NCBI GenBank assembly: GCA_964036315.1 | Contig: OZ038482.1 | Span: 7,778,020 to 7,842,019 of the forward strand | DNA length: 64,000 nucleotides | From: Acanthosepion esculentum | Taxonomy: Eukaryota; Mollusca; Cephalopoda; Sepiida; Sepiidae | Direction: 5' to 3' | Shown: positions 57,048 through 64,000 of the stretch, one piece after another | Position numbering within the stretch: the first letter of the stretch is position 1 | How the letters are laid out: every line of letters starts with the position of its first letter | The notes under the pieces: model-generated | Seen by the model: only the letters and a program-made list of their open reading frames with translations | Told to the model about the DNA's origin: nothing | Database searches by the model: none | Made by a program: the position numbers and the translations under genes

Positions 57048-57232
57048 TTACACAACAACATCCAAAATTACTTCATAAGAGGGAATAGATCTATTTCAAC
57101 CGACAAGAAGTATGTCGGTCTTATTCAACACCAGTCTATACACTAGTGTTGAATAAGATGGACATACTTCTCATCAGTTGAAATAGATCTATCCTCCTCA
57201 CCATGGGGTAATTTTGGATTTCGTTGTGTAAT
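57048..57232. mobile_element. 85-bp-arm palindrome, MITE-like foldback
   Basis: The arms 57048-57131 and 57146-57232 are reverse complements with about ten mismatches. Shared blocks include ATTACACAAC, ATCCAAAATTAC, ATAGATCTATTTCAAC, AGAAGTATGTC and CTTATTCAACAC. The spacer is 14 bases. No coding capacity. It fits a small foldback or MITE that could form a long hairpin RNA. Confidence 0.8.
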
Positions 57233-58379
57233 ATATTTCAAAATTATCTTAATTTTTAATCAGTTCTCAGAAGATGGATTTTAGCAAACATATTTGTTTC
57301 AGCTTTTTAATATTTCCAAATGGTTAAAACTTCTTAAGTATATTCAATCCACTTATATGCAAATTAATTAAATTCAGACTTTTCACATCAAACTTCAGAA
57401 CAATTATAAACATTTTGCAAAGGATGTAATGCAATTCTCCTTGTGTTCATAGTGAAAATATCATGCAATAAAATATATTGACAAACACAAGGGGAAATAT
57501 CACAAAGTTCAACAAGAAAAGACCAAATGGTGAGCATGATAAGGCAGAAGGCAGTGGTCACAAAGGGGGGATCTGTAGATGAAAAATATCAGTGGAAAAT
57601 GGGATCAAAGACATTTTGGTAATAAAGTAGGTGAAGAAAATAGAAAAGAAATCTGTGTAGGATGAAGTCGGGTGGCAGTGGTGATGGGTGACAAAAGAAT
57701 AACGATAATTTAGATGTGTGTCCATTTTGGAAGAAAAATAATGTCAATAACATGTAAAGAAAATCTACCATGTTTCCCAATATTAGAGATAAAATGGCAT
57801 CATCCCACACCACACACACACACACACTATAAAATGAAAAATATTTTAATATCCTCAATGGCTTATCTACATCAAAGCTTTCTAATCATTTCATTAAGTA
57901 TTGTACATTTGAGTAAATGAAGAGTTTGGGCAAAATGAATTGGTTCTTACATTTACTGACATAAATATATTTTGCATTTTAAAAACAGAGATTACATCGA
58001 ATCAATATCTGTCAGAATCAAATGGAAAGATTAATTTTTTAATCATATTTTTAAGACAAGATCAAAGCATTGACTTGAATTGCCAAGGTTTATATTTATC
58101 ATTAAATTATTACCTGGTGTTTCTTTTTTCTTCTCATCAATTCAAAGTAAAAATTGTGAAACTGAGGAGAATTTAGGTTTTTCTCCTCTCCTACAGATAC
58201 ATAGAAGGATTAACAGCTTTAGAGTGCAATGCAATAGCCACTTTTATCAAAGCTGTAGATTAACTGAGACTGGACTAATCCACCTCAAATCCCTGTCAGT
58301 ATTTGACAACTGATTTTAATTTTGCTTGGTTATGGGTAACCAGGGAAAAATGATTTAATGGAATAGATTTCTGGACAAA

Positions 58380-58935
58380 TCTTATGAATTGAGATGCTAT
58401 GTTACAACCTTGTTCTTGTGGTCAGGTTTCACATGCAGCCATCACAGACTCATTAAAGATAACATCCATCTTTACAGGAGTTAGATCAGAACAAAAATGG
58501 AGTATTGTATGCCATATCCTCACTTTCTAACTATGAGTTAGAAAGTGTTTACATGGCCTTGTAGGTGATGGATTATTTTCAACCCTGCAAATGAAATGTT
58601 GCAAGCCTATTGCTACCATTGTTATTTCTGTGGAAATGCCATGCACACAAGGTCAAATCATCCTCATTCCTTTCCTATTTAATTTTTAAGGAAGTTTCAC
58701 TCAGCTTTTCTCTAAAGAATTGCTACTTTGTAGAACAGACTCCTCAGAGTATATTTCCCCCAATCACTGCAATCTCAACTACTTCAAGTCTAAGGTCACC
58801 ATCTATCTATCCTACATGCCATCAAAATCTGTACTTAGTCTCCTTTCTTACGTCCATACAATATCTTCAATCAGTAACCCTCCATCTTAATTGGCTCTTG
58901 GGCCTTATATTAGTTGAACATTTAGTAAATTAAAA
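58380..58935 (+). pseudogene. CR1/Jockey-type LINE, decayed 3' end
   Basis: It shows RTKMEYCMPYPH, then MKCCKPIATIVI, KSSSFLSYLIFKEVSLSF, NCYFVEQTPQSIFPPIT and AISTTSSLRS, the frame-shifted counterparts of ALWNRLP..FPDHYNLN..KS. It ends with CCATCTTAATTGGCTCTTGG, the shared LINE end. Related to the copies at 3927 and 9125. Confidence 0.65.
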
Positions 58936-60679
58936 AAATGTTCCACGAGTGAAAAGAAATGAGATTTTGTCACTTATTTATCTCATTGATATGAACTGTA
59001 CAGGTCAGGGAGAGTAGAACTAAAAAGATTTCTAGAAATATAGTTGCTACAAATATCAAATTTGCAATGTCTCTAAGTATGTGGACAATCAATTCCAAGA
59101 TCATTTCACTCTCATTTACTTTAGCTCTGAGTAGTAAAAATAATTCAACATTCTTGAAGAATTCAGAAAATGTGAAAAAGCAGAATGGTTTAAACTACAT
59201 GTAACTTGGATCAGCTTTTGTAAAACTCATTGCCTCATTTTATAAATTGTATTGAAAAAGATGCCAATTAAATTAATTACATGATCAATGTTAAATGTGC
59301 TTTAGAAAGAAAAGCATAACTAGCAAATTGTTCAATGCAAATATGAAATGTTGCTTCAATTAGGTTTCAACATTTATTACATATCCTCCTGGTGTCAGTT
59401 TAAATTGATGCTTTTTTTCTATATAACAAAACTATGTTGTAAATTATAATTCTGTATAGTGAAAATTTCACCCGACTATATTGGAAAATTCAAAAGTTTT
59501 CATCGAGATCAAGGAAATACAGACTTTAAGCAAAATAGTCACAATATATAAAAAAAGAAGACATTACTTTAAACTGACAACAGGATATGGGCTAATGGAA
59601 TTTGTTTCCTAAAAAGTTCAGATTTTGTGAAAGAGCTTTTTAAAATTGATAAATTCTTCAATTGTTAGTTGTATGTGGATTCAACAAAAGAATCAACACA
59701 GAATTCCTAAGCACTAATTAAAGAAAAAAAAAAAATCTTTGTACAATTGACTCAGAAATTTCTTCAAAAAATAAAACTGAAAACAGCATTTAATCAATAC
59801 AGTTTTACGATTAGAAATCTTTCTCTTGTGGGAAGATTTTATCATTTTGTTTTGCAACTCTTCAGTTTTCAGACAAATTCCGTTGAACATTGCAATTTGA
59901 TTTTTAAAACTCATTGACCTAACACTATTCACATATTCTTACCGAAACTAGCTTAGTTAATAGTAACTAAATAGAAATATCCGAGTTCAATTTATGGTCA
60001 CAACAGCTGATCTTATTTTCATAGTTAGGAAAGATCCAGTCCTCGTATTTTATTTGAATAGCAATCATTTTGACCATCATTCACCTGACCAAAATGCTGG
60101 ACTAGAAGCAATGGTGAACAAATCTCCATTGACTTAGGAACAGTTTTTTTTTTAAAAAAAAGAGATTAATATCATCCTCATTAAAAGGTTGACCATTCAC
60201 CATATCCACCTACAGAATGAAAACCTGACCAATATTACTTTTGAGAGAGTCCCTCTTAAATCAATATAAATAGATTTCAAAAAGAAGAGATTATAACTGA
60301 GGTACAATTGAAAAACTGTCACAGATTTGCTTTTATAAAAACAAGAAATTTTAAATATCAATTTCAAATTCCTCTCAGGATAATTTGTCAAAAATCTGGG
60401 TTTCTAATAACTAAAATTATGTTAGTAGTTTGAGAATTATTTCATTTTGTTTTTTTTTTTAATTTTAGAGATTTAATTTAAAACCAAGAATTCACCAAAT
60501 CCAGAAAAATGGTCAATTCAAAATAAAATTCATTAATTATTTGTGCAGAACAAACATTCATATTTTACGCTGTTTCATGATTTTCCCCTCAAAGCAAAAT
60601 CAATATGAAGCAATATTCATTTGCTAAATATATTTCCATGTCCTTCAAAAACATTGTAAAAGATTTGGTCCAATGATGC

Positions 60680-60720
<41 letters not shown>

Positions 60721-62298
60721 AATGTTAAAATTTGAAGACAGTAACAAGTATCTGTCTTCAAATTTTAACATTTATTAATTTCAGGCAAAGATAGGATACA
60801 CCTGTAGCAAAATCAGGTGTCATTTATTATTTTAATCTCAGACATAATAAATCCTTTCAGTTTTGCATGTTGATGATCAGAAAGTTTAAACATTATTCAA
60901 ACTGAAAAAGTATAATTGGAAAAAAAAAAAAATAAACACTTGTCTTAGTTCAAAATTGTTAAACTAATCATTGTTGCCAAAAAATGTTAGAAACGCTAGA
61001 ACTGGCCATCGGTGTAATTAGCAATTAATAAAATTACAGAGAGAAAATTTGTTAAGAGAAAAAAAGGCTGATGCTAATGAAGTTTTCTTCCTTAAAATAA
61101 TTTTGTAAGCATAAGTTAATTATGAAAACTATTTTAACTTCCTAATAATAATAATTGGATATCAATAAAATCAAAATTGGCAATTATCATTAAATCAATA
61201 TTGATCTTTCTCCAGAAGAGATTGACTTTCTCTTACATGCTTAAAACAACCCAGAAATGACTTGATCAGCTCATGACAGAACTTAATTTTATTTCCGAGA
61301 GGATTTGATATCATTTTTGGATATTTCTATATTTAACTTTTCTGTTCAGCTTACCTTCCAAAACACACAAATGAATAATTTACTTATTTGGTTTAAACAA
61401 AGTATAATGATTTGTCAATAGTTTAATTCTGGGACAAAGAGTTTGATTAAAAATATATACAAGCAAAACCCTTCTCTTTGTTTAATACTTCATCTTTACC
61501 CGGCCACTTAAAAGTCAGATGCCCATATATAAGGATAAAGATATAAAGGGCAACAAGCAAAAAGCCAATGCACAGAGAAAGGTTTGACCAGAGAAAGCTT
61601 CAGAAAAATGGCCTTTGTTTTGTTTTTTTTGTGGGGGGGTTCTTTAGGTATTTTGGCATTTTTTTGCTTACCTTTTTCAATTGGAAGGGAATCTAAGAAT
61701 GAGAAGAAAAAAAAAATCAAATTCATATGAATTCTTTAGTTTCAAAATAACAAAACCACAAAGACTGTATAAAGAAACACTCATAGTACATAACATACAT
61801 CTTGAAAAATACAGCATAAAAACATTTGATTTTACATGTTACACATCCCATTTCCAAGATGAAACATTCAGACCAAAAAGCTTCTCCAACCTGAAATAAA
61901 ATCATAAACAAAACAGTAACAGGAACTGAAACTAAAATTTCTTTTCTATATCAACAGCAGTAAGAAAAAAGTATTTCATACTTACATAGTAACTAGTAAC
62001 ACATTTCAAAAGTCAAAAACCTGGACTAAACTTAAACACCAAAATGAGAATGAACAATTTTTCAGTGAAATGTACAATCAAAGGGAGGCAGGGTAGAGGC
62101 AGATTTCCTTTACCCATCTAAACCAAAGGTAAAAACAGATAATTATGCAAAATCGATTATCTCAATCATAAATCCTAATTAGTATATTTGCATATGCTTC
62201 TAATAATAAAAAAGGTCATATTGAACACACTGTTGTTGACTGGCCTAAGTGTTGCAATCTATGCTTTAGGGCAGCAAACTGAAGCCAAATTGGCACAT
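58936..62298. other. No gene seen
   Basis: AT-rich flank upstream of the known TMEM65 exons. Contains the hairpin at 60716-60777 beside a (TA)n array at 60685-60714. I checked for the missing upstream TMEM65 exon and found none I could support. Confidence 0.4.
60716..60777. repeat. 26-bp perfect inverted repeat next to a (TA)n array
   Basis: 60716-60741 and 60752-60777 pair without mismatch around a 10-base loop (TAACAAGTAT). One arm directly follows the (TA)n array at 60685-60714. Confidence 0.9.
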
Positions 62299-62721
62299 GT
62301 GAATTCAGAGGCTGAAATATGAATCACAGTGAGCCAAGAAAGACATAGGAAGGAAACCACTCATGCACCAACAGTTGTTGATCCTTCATCCACTTACAAC
62401 TATATTTCAGCCTCTGAATTCACTTTTACTGTTACTCCATCATTGCTTTCCCAGGATCATATTGGTGAGCAGGAGGGCCATGAAGGAGGCAACTGGGAAT
62501 TTCTTTTGAAAGGTAACATCTCCAGTTTAACTTTATTCTCTTCATACTTGAGATGCCACATTCACAACATAAAGAACTCGTTGCAAGAATGGGACCAATT
62601 TTTAGGGTTACCTTCATGTGTTAGAACTGGTTGTCCCTTTCAATTACACTTGAAAGGAGACGCGATCACAGCAAGTAGGGTACGTGTAATAGTAACTTTG
62701 ATGTCATGCTGCTCTCACTGA
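62299..62721 (+). other. Unassigned 130-codon ORF with a 22-bp inverted repeat
   Basis: The ORF from 62329 reads MSQERHRKETTHAPTVVDPS and later FQLHLKGDAITASRVRVIVT. I recognise no family, and a minus ORF also overlaps. A perfect 22-bp inverted repeat (62299-62320 and 62402-62423) flanks its start. With 62722-63100, which holds a further 89-codon ORF, it may be part of an unknown repeat. No splice sites or codon signature support a host gene. Confidence 0.25.
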
Positions 62722-63842
62722 TCTACATTCAGAAATTCAAAGTTCTCACAAGACGAATACTAGATGGAAATGCTCCATGAAGACATTAATTCAGTGGTGC
62801 CAAATGTTGCTAGCTGGTCAATGTTGTATGTCAATTGGATGGATCAAATCATATGGAGATTGTCTTCAGAAACACTAATCTCCAGATTCTGAAAACACTT
62901 CAACATGAATTTAGAAATGCTGTTGATGATACAAAGATTGAGAGAGTTGAAGATATCGTCATCATCAGCTTTAGTCCTTTTGATCTAGACAGCCTTATCT
63001 CAAGGTCGACTTTTTCTAAAAGGTTGTTATTTTTTTTTTATTTTGGGATACCGTTTCTCTATACAACTGCTGACAAAAGTTATGAAATTAGCACACTTAG
63101 ATGATGTTCATTTAAGAATTTTTTTTAGTTTTTTATTTAGCAATAAACTAACTAACCACAAAAAAAAAAAAATATATTTTTATTCAATAGCTGATCATTT
63201 CGACTTCATAAAATATTCATTAAAAACTAGATTAAATTAATGGTATGATTTTTCCAAGCAATATAGTGGAAAATATTATGTAATAACTCAATGTTGAGGT
63301 TAAAATTATGGAATGATTTTATAATTTGCATACTTGTAATGAAAGAGAAAATCATCTACCCTGAAAAAGAGTTTGTGTTTTGCGTTGTCTGTCGAAGGGA
63401 AAATAAAAAAAAAAATTGTTAGCAAAAACCTGCTACTTTAAGTATCAGAAGAACTATGTTAATGTTCTTTCCTCTCTGACTGGCATGGCCAGTCAGGGGG
63501 AAAAAAAAAAAAAAAAAAAAAAAAAAATCGCACTGTGAATAAAAAGGCTGCAGATTTGCTTAACACAATGTTTTGAGCTTGGTGAGTGAAAGTGCGATTC
63601 CTCTGTTGCAAGTGGAAGGTTGGATTTTTGACCCTGTTTTCAGTATTAATTTGCCTGCTGGATGGTTTACGACCACCTTGCCTATTGAACTTTTTGAACA
63701 CGGATTTGCAATTGATCTTATTGTTGCACACAATTTTTTTTTTTCTTTTTTACTGACCCCATTGGCTAATACTCTAACAATACTAAAAACAAATACTAGC
63801 AGAATGTTATGTGTAAATCAGCGTACAGTTAAATGAGAATTC
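62722..63842. other. No gene seen
   Basis: AT-rich flank with a poly-A run at 63501-63527. ORFs at 62835-63104 and 63573-63836 have no family features I can name. Confidence 0.35.
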
Positions 63843-64000
63843 TTGCAGGCCTCTACAAGTCAACTGAAGCAATGAAAAGGATTATGATAGTCATTCAAGG
63901 AGGAAATTCATACTGGAGTGTAGCAAAAGATGTTGGTTGTTCCCAGTCAACTATGCCTAACATTTGGTGCAAATATAAAAGAAATAGGATAGTTGAAAAA
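63843..64000 (+). mobile_element. Tc1-like transposase start, runs off the right edge
   Basis: The plus frame reads STEAMKRIMIVIQGGNSYWS, VAKDVGCSQSTMPNIWCKYK, RNRIVEK. This fits the first helix-turn-helix of a Tc1-like transposase (K...I.....G.S...IA...G...STV..I..KY...G.V). It is open to the end of the window. Whether the element is intact cannot be judged from here. Confidence 0.65.

Noticed and set aside
60120..60225. Possible minus exon reading VDMVNGQPFNEDDIN after CTGTAG
   Set aside because: No homology to TMEM65 or another family I know, and the frame runs into a poly-A/T tract without a usable donor.

Overview
This looks like nuclear DNA of an animal, most likely a coleoid cephalopod of the octopus type. 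The sequence is AT-rich, with long (CA)n, (TA)n and (GATA)n arrays, long introns, tRNA-derived SINEs, CR1/Jockey- and RTE-type LINE tails, Tc1/mariner relics and two Ty3/gypsy elements with LTRs. The species call rests on familiarity with the repeat style and is inference. Nothing looks bacterial.

The one host gene I can support is a partial TMEM65 gene on the minus strand. Five GT-AG exons (42954-42919, 30188-30121, 11736-11639, 5354-5249, 1433-1308) join in frame into about 143 residues ending at a TAG stop at 1310-1308. They cover the three-helix core and C-terminus of this inner mitochondrial membrane protein. One exon is only 36 nt. The N-terminal exon or exons were not found and probably lie beyond position 64000.

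The rest is intron or 5' flank filled with repeats. 1.3-5.2 kb: SINEs, an inverted pair of a Penelope-like end motif, and a LINE tail. 5.4-11.6 kb: a SINE fusing 5S rRNA to a tRNA-like unit, an exact 87-bp duplication, and a LINE tail. 11.7-30.1 kb: Tc1 relics, a mostly deleted Ty3/gypsy element, a LINE reverse-transcriptase relic, a 14-copy 31-bp minisatellite inside a dead Tc1 copy, and a second 5S-tRNA SINE. 30.2-42.9 kb: mariner and Tc1 fragments, LINE tails, a 1.2-kb foldback, and inverted copies of a second SINE-like family. 42.9-64 kb: a nearly full-length but dead Ty3/gypsy element, mariner copies on both strands, a Copia-type RNase H fragment, an 85-bp-arm palindrome, and a Tc1 start running off the right edge.

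No coordinated gene system was found. The most interesting signals are structural: the 5S-tRNA chimeric SINE, a second repeat family found as head-to-head pairs at four loci, the large foldback, and two LINE copies that independently duplicated the same coding segment. All boundaries come from reading by eye and may be off by tens of bases for decayed repeats.
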